Below are positions 44,723 through 57,401 of a stretch of DNA of 64,000 bases, in pieces. Location of the stretch: NCBI GenBank assembly GCA_001695595.3, contig MBPM02000001.1, positions 1,240,001 through 1,304,000 on the forward strand, read 5' to 3'. A program made the translations under genes and the position numbers. The notes beneath the pieces were generated by a model. It made no database searches. It was not told where the DNA came from and saw nothing but the letters and a program-made list of their open reading frames with translations. The stretch is from Plasmopara viticola. Taxonomy: Eukaryota > Oomycota > Peronosporomycetes > Peronosporales > Peronosporaceae. Within the stretch, counting starts at the first letter, position 1; each line of letters opens with the position of its first letter.

Positions 44723-46259
44723 ATGGCAGCCACTATTTCAAACCTGGGTAACGAGCTCCTGGTGCACATCTTGAGGTTCGCCTCGCCACGAGACGTCGAG
44801 TCGCTCACTGTGGCTTCACCTGTAATCGCTCGAGATGTGATTCCGTCGTCTCCTATCATATGGGAGCATATCTTTCGCCACCGCTGGGAGGCGTTAAACT
44901 TCCAGTTGGACGGCGACGTGCCGCTACAAATTAACAAATACTTGGATGCTCTCTTCCCCCTGTTCGTTGACAATCGCTCCTGCTTAAGAATAAATTATGG
45001 CCATAAGAGCTGACATTAGTGTATTTAATCTTTGCAGCTCGTGTACTTTAAGTCGCAAGTTCCAGTTGCTAGCCCATGCCATCGTTCCCGTGCCTTCTCA
45101 CGCTGACATTAACGAGACGCGAAAAGCTTTGGGATACACTGATGCTTACCATAGGTGTCAATCGTACCGTTTTATGCGATCAATGGTCTAAGCTCACCAT
45201 AACGTTGTTAGGATTGTTTCTTTAGAGACGCAAGGCAAGTCAAAACCGGTCGACTTTACGTTAGATGGAGGTTTACTGGGAGACGATCGATGTGTTCGAG
45301 CCAATTTGCCTTTTCCGACGTCATTTCATGTCGCAGTTTATAAGCGGAACATAATAGGAGATGGTCAAAAACAGGAACAGACACGACCAGTATACACGGT
45401 CGACGTGGTTTCTGGAGGATACTTTGAGCTAAGCTTGTCGGGACGCCAGCATCAAAATTCTAGAAATGTCTTTGTTTCCGGACAAGAACCCATGACGTCA
45501 ATCGGTCTTGTGACTTCAAACTTTTCTTTGGTGGACAAGCAACCAGGGTGGACCCGAACATCATACGGATACCACGGTGATGATGGCCGATTCTACCACG
45601 GAACTCCGTCTGAGGTTAGTAGTGCCTGGCGACGTTGCAAGGTTTGTATGTGGTGCTTATCTCAGCGACCTTGTGTAAGCAGGGCCTGCCGTTTGGTCCA
45701 ATGTTCAAGTCCGGGTGCACTGTTGGGTGCGGAATGTATATCGATCCGAGAACCAACATATTCTATGCATTCTTTACAAACAACGGTAAGCTCGTTTCTA
45801 GCGAAAGACGTGAAGCGTATGTAGAGTGCGAGCATCGGAAGTGGTACCCAGCAGTTGGGCTGGACTCGTATGACGCACTGCACTTGAATTTTGGACAAGA
45901 ACCGTTTGTTTACAGTTCTGTTACAGGTACTCTTGTAAATACTAGAAAAATGCTTTGATGATTTAATCTGACGACATGGTACAATGGTGCGTCTTTAAGA
46001 CGAGCTGTTTAAAATGTGCATAGGCGTAGATATGGCCAAGGTCGTGTCGGAGCAGCTTCAATGGCATGAAATTAGCGACTTGTATGGCGAGGCCTCCAAA
46101 GCTAAAGCTACCGAAAGTGACAATGATTCGGGCATTGATTTCGGATCGGATATTTCCGCTAATGAGGTCAGCGCAAATTTCATACGGCGCATTCTTGCTA
46201 TGCGCGAAGAGCAAGATTTAGAGCGGGCTTTTGGACTTGGCATAAGTCATTGGACGTAA
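44723..46259 (+). CDS. F-box/SPRY protein, tandem copy B (5 exons)
   Basis: Exons: 44723-44961, 45038-45154, 45212-45614, 45683-45926, 46000-46259; 420 residues. F-box-like NELLVHILRFASPRDVESLTVAS ... IIWEHIFRHRWEALNF is followed by a SPRY domain. This includes MTSIGLVTSNFSLVDKQPGWTR, SYGYHGDDGRFYHG, GCTVGCGMYID, AFFTNNGKLVSSERR, KWYPAVGLDS and LNFGQEPF. A Ser/Asp-rich tail differs from copy A. Exon 2 is exactly 117 nt in both copies. Introns 1 and 2 and the last intron are in equivalent places, but the SPRY intron is not (after TPSE here, after HNGCLVA in copy A). Predicted SCF-type substrate receptor. The exon 1 donor (CCCCT|GTTCGT) is inferred from alignment with copy A. Confidence 0.83.
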
Positions 46260-47530
46260 CGATTTAGCTCGTTCGAGAAATTATAACGCGGATTGTCGCT
46301 CAGCAATATGACAAAAACAAATGTTATTTCTTTTGGGCAACTTGTGCCACAAATCTTGCATACTGATCTCGCAAAAATGATCTTAACTAAAATGAAATCT
46401 GACAAAAATACGGTATTCAATTTCTTGACAGCGTCAGTCTTATGTGCTCGGAAGCTGGCAAAGCTAAAGACAAACGATACTTGTGCTCAAAAATTCGCCA
46501 CGAGTCATCTTCAGAGAGACAGGTCCGACATGGTTCATTGACAAATAATTTGGTATTCCAAAAAAATCATTTTACACGACTACTTTTGTTGCAGCCTTCT
46601 ATTGTCACACTGCTCGTGCCTATTGTTCATAAGCTTTAATTAAATCTGATGCTTCTTTCGTGCATTGTGATCAGTAATAACGGACTACTTTAAGTTGGAT
46701 ATTTGTTTAATCTTACTTTAAAATAAATGTTAATGTTTTGTAGAATACGACTAAAGTCATGTTCCTAGCTGCGGTAGCATGAGCACGATAAATTGCTTAG
46801 ATTGGGCTAGTAGTACTGGCATGTTGTACGCTATAGTAGATGGAAGTTGCACAATGCAGTAAAAGACTCGATTATTCGGTTAGCTGCTACACGATAAGTT
46901 CTCACGTCAAACTTGATGTACCAAAAATGCTCGTCAGTCAAAGAAAATACAAAACTTACTGCGTAATTACCCACATTTAACTTCACTTGATCACACGGTA
47001 GATGTTTAAGCTGTCGAATATTTGACAAGAGATTTTGACTGTACAATTAGAATACAAACTACGGCAGCCTTGTCGCACTCAGCACCTGTGACGATCAAGG
47101 AAGACTTTTACTAAAAAATCGTGCTGGAGAAGCTGATATTTTTTGTTGGCACTGGTTCGGCTGCACAGCTACCAGTCGAGATCAGTTCACGGCCGAGGTC
47201 GTTCTAAAGCAATGTAATAGTTCTGTTGAAGCATGTTCAACAGAAGATGTAATAGTCGTCTGCATTGGTGGAGCCGATCTCCAAGGCGTGTGTCCCACTC
47301 AAAGTAAAGTCAATCACGGCTAGCGTGAAGAGGTCAACTTGCCAACTCTTAGCTGCGTCCACCAAACGGCGGTCGCAAACGAAATCAAAGCGAAGAGCAC
47401 GCAGTGCGCCGCATCATATGAGACATCACTCTTTTTGTCGCCAAGACAACGAAAGCGAGCACTACTATTACGTTATCACACGACAGTGTCACCGAATGAA
47501 AAAAATTCGCAGTACAGAACCTACTTCAGT
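46260..47530. other. intergenic, no supported gene
   Basis: 1.3 kb of AT-rich sequence after the second F-box/SPRY gene. A few open stretches of 60-90 codons show no domain. The part just before 47531 may be a 5' UTR or promoter of the small gene candidate. Confidence 0.5.
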
Positions 47531-47894
47531 ATGACTGACTTTGATCTTAAGCGTCTTCAGCAAGACTGCGCATCCGTATTTAAAGCTGAGAGCGCGGAAG
47601 CAACGAGCAAAGCTTATCTCGAGATCCTCGGTGATACGATTTCGAGTTAGTTTTGCTTTTCAAGTAAGACGTGTGCGGATGCATTCGACGCACACCTACG
47701 CGTATCTTTTTTCACCGGTGACACGCCGCACGGCTCCCCGATAACCGCTGCAAGAGCAACACTCTAGCTAACGTCTCAAATCATAGATCGCAGGACAAGA
47801 GTCGGCGACATTTTTCAAGCCGAGCAAGCTTGTACCGAAGGTACAATACAATTTGTACATTGGCAGCAATAAGCCCGAACGAGTCGTCATTTGA
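47531..47894 (+). CDS. small two-exon gene candidate or 5' gene relic
   Basis: Exon 1 47531-47645 starts with ATG and encodes MTDFDLKRLQQDCASVFK and AYLEILGDT. The likely intron 47646-47793 begins GTTAGT, carries a CTAAC branch and ends in CAG. Exon 2 47794-47894 continues in frame (QESATFFKPSKLVPK, LYIGSNKPERVVI) to TGA, for 71 residues. Composition is protein-like with no signal peptide or membrane helix. A different acceptor (CATAG at 47786) would give another short tail. I do not recognise the family; it may be the surviving 5' end of a larger gene. Confidence 0.35.
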
Positions 47895-50335
47895 CAAGAT
47901 AGCTTGTAAGAACCTTAATCCCCGATCATTGTGCTTTATGATAAAATTGTCTGTACTAAGCCCCCACGATGCCTGATGAGCGGACAATGAAGAAGTCGGC
48001 CCACTATGAAAGTGGAAGCTAAATTATATTTGCCGCTCTTTCAGGTAGGTGTGAGGTGACATCTGGTATGCAGAAAGCTTCAAAGAAAAGTCATAGCATA
48101 CATCTCAATGTTTTAAGGCTTACATGAACTGGTGGTACTGCGAATTGTGACACAAGTCAAGTGACGTTTTGGACATAAAGATAAAGGCCGTATTCAGTAC
48201 TGGGAATTTATTAGAAAACTGTACACGTTCTGATGTCTGCTGTTAAATGCATAACGTTAAAAACGCTTCTGTTGGATAGTGACTGCCGAATATTTACCTC
48301 GCAACGTTTTCTACTGACACATCTTCGAAGTTAAAATTATCTTTTCATATTGTAAGGTGTAAGTGCCAAATTATTTTGCCTATGTCTAGTTTGATTTTGG
48401 GTTTTTGAGCCAAGCACGTAGATATCTGCGACTCGTGATAAATCTTAGTATAGAACGGATATCAGAGACCTGAAATTGAAGCAAATTACTACGGTGGACC
48501 CAATACTGCGACGTGCGGTAGCACTTTAAAATCAAGCAAAATTATCGTCTTGCATGCAAAATGGCTCTTGAGCTCTGTCATTTCTTCTTGTGGTAAAGCG
48601 AAATGATTATAAAATTTGCTCCCTCAGTTAAACTAATTGCGAGAAATCATTTTCAATACCGCTCTCGATTAAGATTTTTAAACGACCACGCTATCCAAAT
48701 TTCCGGTTAGAGTTTTTTCTGATAGTCCAATTGTTTTTTATTCATCCCTGTTGGCGTACAGCTCAGCCCCTTCTAAAACATAAAATTCTTAGTCCTGTCA
48801 ATAATTTCTGACAGAAGCCTATCTCTACCTACGTCACGAAGTTCAGGTGGTCGTTTTATATAAACATTAAACCATTTCTCCAACAAGGTGCTGGAAGTAG
48901 CGGTGATTTAGGTTTCCGCACATAATGTGTGCTTAGTTTTAATTGTTTCACATTCTAGGATGATTTCCAGTGCTTTAATTTTCCTCATTTCGTGATAAAT
49001 TATAGAATCATTTATTTGCTTGAATCGTCAATCAAATTAAGGTACTTAATCAAATATCACAAGCCTGAATTGGCATGCGCATATTCGTCTTTTTGTAGTT
49101 TAATGGTTTGCATACTGCCATCGATTGCAGAGATACAAATTAGGAACATTTATTTAGCCTACGACTCTGAAGTTTGTGCAGTCAAGCAATTCTCAGCCAA
49201 TAATTACGGCTACGAATATTAACAAGGTGTGATCTTCGAAATATCAGCTTATGCTTCTAGCTTTTATCATCTAGTGACATAATCGAAGATTTATCTTGAC
49301 TAAATTGCTTTTGTCCATTTAGTCCATTACTCTCCGCTCGTGCTGATTCGATTTCGCGACGTGGAGCGATGGATTGTCAGTATGTGTGACCGTTTTTTGC
49401 TCTCACGGGCAGGGCAGTATGTGTACATAAACATTGTTTGTAGTGTCGTATGCACAAGAAAAAAACGTTATTTTTTCAGACCGCTAGTTGTTATCCGAGT
49501 AGATACCTCAAATCATACATGGATGGATGGGCAAAGCAAATGCTAACAGTGTTTCTATCATTGCAAATACGGCAGTTGACAGCCATGTGTGCTTGTGATC
49601 GGGATGCAACTATCTTTCTCGTACAAAATCTTTTTCGCGGACGGCATCCCCAGTGTTTTGGTATGCTTTAGCAGCGAAGATAGCTCAGACTAGCAGCTGA
49701 ATTTTTAGAGGCCCTCGTTAAGATGATCACGCTCGCGAAGGGGTCTGTAAAGCTCATTTTGGCTTTATCTGCTCTATATAAACAGTAACGCGTCGTACAA
49801 CTCATAGTAGATTTGCGCTGAAGCTTCAAGCTTGTATGATGATGCTTGTTGTTTGCTCTTTCATAGATTCTTCTGTGTACTATAAGATAATTTCGACTGC
49901 CAAAGTGTTATACCTATTACATAGTACGAATATACATGCTCTTTGGAAACATTGCTTGATAAGTGCAGTCGTCGCATCGAATATCTTGGTGCATATCATA
50001 TCTCCATTACACCATATCGTTCCAGACGAAGTTCTACTATAGGGCACCACCTTTGTACAAACTGCTAGCACAATCTGTATAAGGTCAGCGAACTTGCCAT
50101 TTACCGTATCGGTGAGCAAAATGAGTGCCGGCCCAAATGATTTTGCCCTAAGATGGCATTTAGTCGTGAGTTCAAGAATGAGCTGCAACACATAGGCGCG
50201 TGCTATGAAACTGGCTTTCTTAAACTAAATTCTCTTCTTGATTTTCTTCTAAAAGTAGTGGCATCTAAGTTTGCGGAGCATATAGCCGGTACCAATAGTT
50301 TTACGACGCAAAGGAATTTGGCAGTGCGCTGATAT
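47895..50335. other. AT-rich intergenic region, nothing recognised
   Basis: 2.4 kb with only short open stretches and no motif, repeat family or RNA gene that I can support. Confidence 0.55.
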
Positions 50336-52853
50336 CTAGCACCAATCCAAGATTGTGTCTGCGATGCGCGCTATGAAGCGCTTTGAAGACGTGGAGAACA
50401 TTTTGCAAAGTTTACAATTGCTTAGCGCTCTATAACTGCGTAACAATGATGCGCCGACTTTACAACTATACGTACTACTATGACATATCACTGGACTCAT
50501 TAGATGAGCTGATTGTGGGACCTCAAACACAGAGAGAGCTAGCTGATGTGTCGTATCGGCTGGTGGTACTTCTTAGCAGTTTGCCGATTGAGTATGAGTT
50601 GATCGTATTGATCGTAATGACCGCGAAGAACATTGCGCTGATTGCAGTCAAGGCCAAAAATTTGGTGAATCTGAACAGAAAAGGGACTGCGGACAAAGCG
50701 TTTCACGTCAATGAAAAGGTTGAAAGACTCTAACGTTGACGAGGCTACGTTCGGATAGGTAGCGCATCAGCGAGTAGGTGTACATGTATGTTAGCTGTAA
50801 CTACTTTGGTCAAATGGACCGGATATTTTGGTTATTGCGGTGAACAAAATATGATCAGCAAATCGGCTTTCTGTCTGGGAGGCCTCATCACACACAACAC
50901 TAAGGATCTCCTAGATCACGAAGCGTTTGACTCCAGTCCAGTGGTTAGCGTTGCGGACGGCAAAAAGCGGCGGGTGTCTGGTGAGGGCACTGCCAAGCAC
51001 ACAAACTTTGACGGCTTGACTTCCAATATTGTTTTGAAACGGCACATTACGGAATCAACAAGTTGTCAGTTAGCACGCTAAGAGATCGTGGCATGAGAGC
51101 AGACTACAAGAGTTTTTTCGGCATCGTTTGATTTACGAACATGCGTTTTTTAAAAACAAGAACACACAATTTAGACCGCAAGAAAGAAGAGTCTAGGCTG
51201 GTGGAGAACGTTGGGGTTGGTAGTAAGCTGAACATGCTGAGGACACTTTAGGAAAAGCGGCATTGCTGAAATACAGCGCGAGGGAAGGCGGTGAGGCAGG
51301 CCCTGAGAAGCTCAGTAAGGAATACCTTAAGATTTTATTATTCGTTTCGATTTTATACGAAGTAATTGTGTGTCCTAAAACTCGTAAACATGAACAATGT
51401 GGAGCCAATGATAGCGGTTTTGAAGGTTAATGTATGGTATGTGCGATGCTATCTCGCGGTTTGTGGTGTTGTACTTCATAGGGACTGGTGCATAGATGAC
51501 CACTAATCCGAGCAAACTCAAGCCACTTTACAAAAATAACAAGGCAGCAAACATATTGCTTACGATCGTTTATTGGAAATAATTTTGTAAACATGGAGGT
51601 GTCAAGATCCAGTACTAAGAATGATGTCACGCATCACCGCACGGAGAAACAGAACATGTTATGAACCCGCAATCTTAAGAATGCGCGAACACTCATCGTT
51701 ACAAGTGCTTGCCTACTGAATAATACTGAAAATTATGCGGGATTAGTAAGATCAGCGATTTACCGGATTGATCGCTAGACAATTTGACCATTATATCGGC
51801 ATGAAGCAGAAGCGCATCTGCGCGTGTTTGGGTCACAAAGCTTTGCTCATTTTGACGATGCCAAGAGAACAAACTTCGAGTCCAACAACTTCCGATTCAT
51901 GTTTCTCGGGTTTGTAGATAACACAAAATGTCTCGTGTAACTGACTCAGAGCAATTCAAGTCAGGGTAATATAGTGTGTACGGGTCGACGTGCGAGAAGT
52001 GGGTATTTCTTACGAAACGCTGAAGCCGGGAGTCATTATCCGAGTAATGAATGACAGGAACAAAGGGTTAGCATCAAGGGTATAGACAGCCAGTTTAGGA
52101 TAAATCATAGATTGTGTCAAAGATCCAGTTGTAGACATCAAAAATGAGGTTGTGGAGCAAATGTCACGCACAGTAGCTTTTATATTTTAAACGCTTTGTT
52201 TAAAACGGCAAAAGCTAGCAGAGTTAACTCCACTACCTCAGGCGTAACAACAATCCCGTTTGGTGCCACCAGATAAGTCATAACCCGATGCTGATGTTTT
52301 AGGACAGCACAGATGACAAAGTATAAGCAGAAAAAAATGTCGCGTCATACCGGCTCCGAAGTGAGCTAGGACCGAATAAGATGAGCTTATCGCTAATGCC
52401 CCTCCTTCTTATGCTGCTAGTGTTGGTGAGACGGATGATGTCCCAACTACGTATTAGCAAGCAATGCATAGAAACGGCTTTTATGAAAGGCCGAAGAGAA
52501 TGAGCGCAGAGATCAAGGCTCGCAAAGAAAAAGGTATGTGGGTGCTGTGCTAAAGCAAGAGAAAATTATTCGATCGGTCGAGTATAAGTAACTTTTGCAG
52601 CAAACCAGTACGACCTGGAGCAAGTGGTATGCTACAAGGTCCAACAATTTTGGCAAGGGTCTCAGGCATAATATTGGTGGTCGGATACTTGCTTGCTGCA
52701 TATAAACCCTCTGTTAGAGCTGTGCTACCGGTACTAGCTGCAAAGAGATTCTCGATAGAGCAGCTGAATATTGACGAAGCATTTCCGAACTGTGATCTAA
52801 AGGAAGATGCGTACAAGAAAAGCCTTATGTTATCATTATTACCAAAATTTTAA
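50336..52853 (+). mobile_element. decayed Ty1/copia retrotransposon (gag-PR-IN-RT order)
   Basis: Plus-strand pieces occur in canonical copia order. Gag: 50383-50733 with LLSSLPIEYELIV. Protease/pre-integrase: 50788-51081 with SSPVVSVADGKKRRVSGEG and FDGLTSNIVL, then after a frameshift INKLSVSTLRDRG at about 51054. Integrase C-terminus: 51803-51940 with HLRVFGSQSFAHF, then spaced FMFLGFVDNTKC. Reverse transcriptase: 52710-52826 with SVRAVLPVLAAKRFSIEQ and NIDEAFPNCDLKED. Many stops and frameshifts break it, so it is dead. RNase H-like remains may continue to about 54.5 kb, but I could not fix them. No LTRs were delimited. Confidence 0.8.
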
Positions 52854-55800
52854 GGCCCAAGTTTTTGTATTGAGCTTAAATCAATTTGGTTTAAAAGTCA
52901 CGCGTGATTGCAATCAATCAGATGTCGCAAAATCTTTTTCAAGAGCCCAGGTTAGAATCAGAGCACTCGAAATTAATGTCACTCTTTCTGTATGTTTCCA
53001 GTCTCGAAAACACATGATGCTTTTAAAAAGAGCAAGCAATGGATAACCAAGCTCACTTGAAAGCATCATATGCTGAACATGTCAGAAGAACGCCAAAGAT
53101 GGCGACTTTGATGTGGGCAGCAAATTTTCATAGGTAATTTACATATCGCCACAAATGTAAAAACAAAGGTATTTAAGTCGGTAGCATAATACCACAAGAC
53201 AAAGTAAATAGAACTGTATCATAGGTGCATGAATTGTAAATATTACTACGTGTAACATATTTATCAAGCTGACTATGGCGTCACGACAAGCGTGCACGAA
53301 GTTGACACGCTATCAAAAAAGTAAGATATACTGAGTCTGGATTAAGTCGAAGCTGCTACTATTGTATTTCTAGATCGAAGAACTCCGCTTGCTATCTCCA
53401 ATGTATCTCATTGACAGCGTACGATGCGCCGAGACCTAAAATGTTCAAAGATTTCGTGGATGATGTAGTGTCGAGATTTATACCGTCGAATTTTAACGAG
53501 GTAGGAAAACGAAAATGGAACTGACATTGTCCATTGTCACGAGGGTAATGTATACCAGAAAATTATTTCTTCGCTTTCAGGGTTTAGATTGAAATCAGGA
53601 GAACTCGCACTTGTCATCGACGTTCAGTTTTCGCAAATTGAGCTAAACGTAACGACTAGTTCCAGTTTTTATACAGTGATCGAGGCAATGGTATCCACAC
53701 AAATACCAATTTCATGAAAAGGCGTGTTGCTTACCAATATGTCTGAGTGCACTTTCTAAGATACACTGAGTTTGGTTGATGCTTACTGCACAAGCAAGAC
53801 GAGAAAATGGAATATATTATGACAATTAATACGCGCAGCGGTCAGCGCTAAGATATGATAGTTCTATTGCAACGTTTATTGACGCCTCGGAGGTCTTAAT
53901 TGTTGAGCTACACAAATATTTCGGCCATCACAGTCTTCATCTGCTTTGCAAGAAGCTACATGAGTCCTTGCGATGAGGTAGAAGATGCTGCAAGTTTTTT
54001 GCCAGTGCTGCCAGTCCCAAATAATATGCAGAAGTAGCCAGCTACGAACACAAGTACGACGCTATCTATGCAAGCATTTCCAAGCCGCTGTTAAGTCCAT
54101 TAAAACTGGCATAGAGTATTGTTTCAAAGGCCAGCACAAAAATGATTTTAACCATATCAAAAAGCCTGCAGCAAACACTCGCTTTCGCCTTACGGACAAG
54201 ACAAAGCTGTTTAGCAAGCGGTGCAGTATGTCATCAATTGCACGATATTAAAGCGCAAAACGGACACTTATAAGAGGAATCCTCATTTCAGTCTAAGGAG
54301 TTACAAACAAATATTGGGTTCATGCAAAAATCTGGTGCCATGAATTATGGACGAATACAGTTATAAAAGCCTTTCCGAGCTTAATGCGATTTGGAATATA
54401 TTCAGAAATCGCGGCTTTGGTGATGGCAAAGATGACGCCCCACTTGCTCATCCAAAAGGAAAGGTCGCAGCCATTCTTTAAGAACTACAGCTTTCGCTCT
54501 TTATTTTTGTGCGGCACTCTAGGTTGGCTTACCGACACGATAACGCGTGGACGGATAAATGACTGCAATAGTGAATGAAATCGCTACTTATGCTAGCTTA
54601 AGACCATTACTGCACTTTGTCGTCACTGACGAAGATGCCTAGGTCTAGACGCAAGCCCTTATAGATCACTATTTGTAAACCAACGTTCTATTCTGCTAAG
54701 AGGTAGATCTGTCAGATCTAGTCTAAGACTCTTTTTAACGACTAAGACATGAGATACGGCCCAATTTTGAAGGCACATAAACTTCCACATTAACCGAGAT
54801 AACACATTTTCTTCTGCGATTACTACGTATTAGAAACTTTACATTTACCAGAATTGGACGCGTCTTCAAGAGGCTGTAAGACTTGTCAAAGATTTGATTA
54901 AGTGGCTCGTGCGCTGACGCTTCTATTGACCTTGCCAGTACTACCCGACTTATAAAACAATATCAGACTTGACTTCATTTTAGCTTGCCAAATCCGGATG
55001 TATCGCGAGCATTGTTTTTGTATTCACCCGTGCATTCGGCACCTATGACCTGATCCAAAATTCGCTTTGCTGATGCCAAGAGCAGATCGTCTTCAAACGA
55101 ATGGCCATACAGATAGAGCCATTTGTTTGCACTACGCAATATGGTCTCGGGGGCACCAAATTTCGTGGCTAACAAGATGTCCATGGCTGAGTTTGCACTC
55201 AGCAATGTCCAGGCATTGACGAGTTTTAATACTTTCATAAGGAAGGACTGGAAAAAATTATCACTTTACTTACCCTTTTGGCACAAGTGCTTTGATGTGT
55301 GATTAGAAAAGCAATCTGCTGTCAGGTCTCGGTGTTGAGGTCATGTTTGCACGGAAACGTCTCGAAACTTCGCAAAAAGTCGTCAGAATATTTTAAAATG
55401 CAATGACGTTCGTTATAGGCAACTAAAAGGATTTGTTAAGCAAACAAAATAGAAGACTTTGAAGTATCTTTGAATGTGACAGAGAATTGCTATCTACGAG
55501 AAACCTACCACAAAACAGTAACTCTGGTAATCAGCAGTAATCAAAATCATCATTTCGTCAGACCTTTTTACGGTTCTGAAAAACAGTAAACGGCTTACAA
55601 CGTCGCCTTGCCAGACTCGACGTCGACGCAGCCAAGATTTTTATTGAAAACATCGTGAGAAACATTAATTTTTCAATCTTTAGATACTCATGTTTGTTCT
55701 GAGAGGCGTCTTAACTTCTTCCAGCCCTAGCTCTGAACATTCTTCTAAGGTGAGTTCAGCTTGCCATACAGCGGGAGAAAAACTGCAATCACCCAAAAGA

Positions 55801-57401
55801 TTCAGAAGCCAAGGGCTTTATATGCTGTTTTGTACAGCCAATTGAGTTTTAGAAGGAGCGACTATCTGGAACAAGGCGCGCGGCAAAATTATTCAGCCAT
55901 ACATCTAAGAGTCACATGGGCAAAAAGTTTACTTCTATCATTATGGCCTCCGAAATTCGCTGTCACCCCAGCAAAGCCTTGGCTTGACAACCCAAACCGA
56001 TTTTAAAAGCGACTTAAAGCACTTACATTTGTTCGCGTGGATGTTGTTATTTTCATTAAAAAATGGAAGGCAAAAGCGAGAGCGCGTTCTTGACAAAGTT
56101 CAAGTAAAAGCGAGAGCACGTTTTTTTCGACAAAGAGATGACGCCACTATACTTTCAAGAGTATGCTCTTTCTGGGCAACATGTGTCAGGAGTGCACGTT
56201 GTTGCTCATTCCATGCATATCGGTCGCCACTCTGTTGTTGCCAAACTTGAGGTGCAATTCCGCGATCCTGGATACTGATTCGCCCAAGTAGTGGAATTAA
56301 GAGAGACCCCACGGCGGGCGAAACTTTTATATTTAATACTCGCCGCCATCGACACCATTGGTATTCCTTAGACCCGTCATGCTTGTTGTCCTAGGAGTCG
56401 GTAAATCTTTTGCATTGGCGGCGATTTGCGTCAATGCTCGGCAGCAATGCATCACAAGGAGCATAGCTATATTCGTTTGAAGTTTCAGTCATTGGAGTCA
56501 CCCTAGGAATAAAATAATTGCGCTCTCGACGTCGTCAAAATTGTCAGCGAAGGCATCTCAGAGAGAATTTATGGCTGGCAACCTTCGTGAGCTTCCTTGC
56601 ATCGAAGGGTGAGACTTTTCGCATATTCAGCGTAGGTTAAACACCTGTTTAGGACTAACCTCAGTCCTTTTGACAACACAGCATAGGCGCAATCTTCGGC
56701 GTAGACGCAGCCATTAAAGCAAAGTTCTTTTTATGCAAATTGGTTGGATAGCTCATCGTTTGATGATCTTTCCACTGCCTGTTTGGCGCTGTCACAAGCA
56801 GTCTTGCTATTCGTTTGAAGTCTTAAAACACTCGCACCTTTCCTATCAAACGGATGCCGAGTCTAAGTGGGACTTTGTAAGGACCTTATCCAAAGCCGTA
56901 CTGCGCTTCCGATAAAAAAGAGAAGTCGTTCGATCGAAATTAGAGCCTTAGGAGGGACCGGGTCGACAATCTTCCCTTGTAGACTTTGGACTGACTACCA
57001 AGACCTACTAGCTGAAGGAGGGTCGCACAGAACCTCGCGCAGAGGAGGCGTGTAGAAGGATACGTGATCTTTTGGCTTTTGTGTTTCAATTATTTTTGGC
57101 CCCGAGGGATCGAAGCGTGCTATAAATGCAGTTTTATGACAAGTTCATTGTGCGCAAACGTATAATAACTGGTGACGTCCCATAATAAGCCAATGTTTAT
57201 GACCCCCCAATTTTGAAAGTATGCTTTGACGCAACAATTAATGTTCTGACAGAAGTTAAAGGTGGTTCATAAAAGTATTATCGGTAGAAGAATCTGAAAG
57301 TCTTTAAAAAAAGTGAAAGTACAGTGCATTGTGCATTACCCTAGCCTATCCCTATAAGCTAAATATTCTCCGCAGTGAAAAAATTATCGAGTCTTGTCGC
57401 T
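52854..57401. other. gene desert after the copia relic
   Basis: 4.5 kb without a supported gene. A minus-strand open frame at 54975-55238 (87 codons, WLYLYGHSFEDDLLLASAKR) has an ATG but no recognisable domain or signal peptide. An imperfect 34-bp tandem repeat lies at 56070-56137. The last few hundred bases carry the alpha-SNAP promoter. Confidence 0.55.
56070..56137. repeat. imperfect 2 x 34 bp tandem repeat
   Basis: Units 56070-56103 and 56104-56137 share AAAAGCGAGAGC(G/A)CGTT and GACAAAG with a few substitutions. Confidence 0.8.

Noticed and set aside
1977..57400. RXLR or Crinkler effector genes in the deserts
   Set aside because: No ATG frame combined a signal peptide with an RXLR-EER or LFLAK-type motif.
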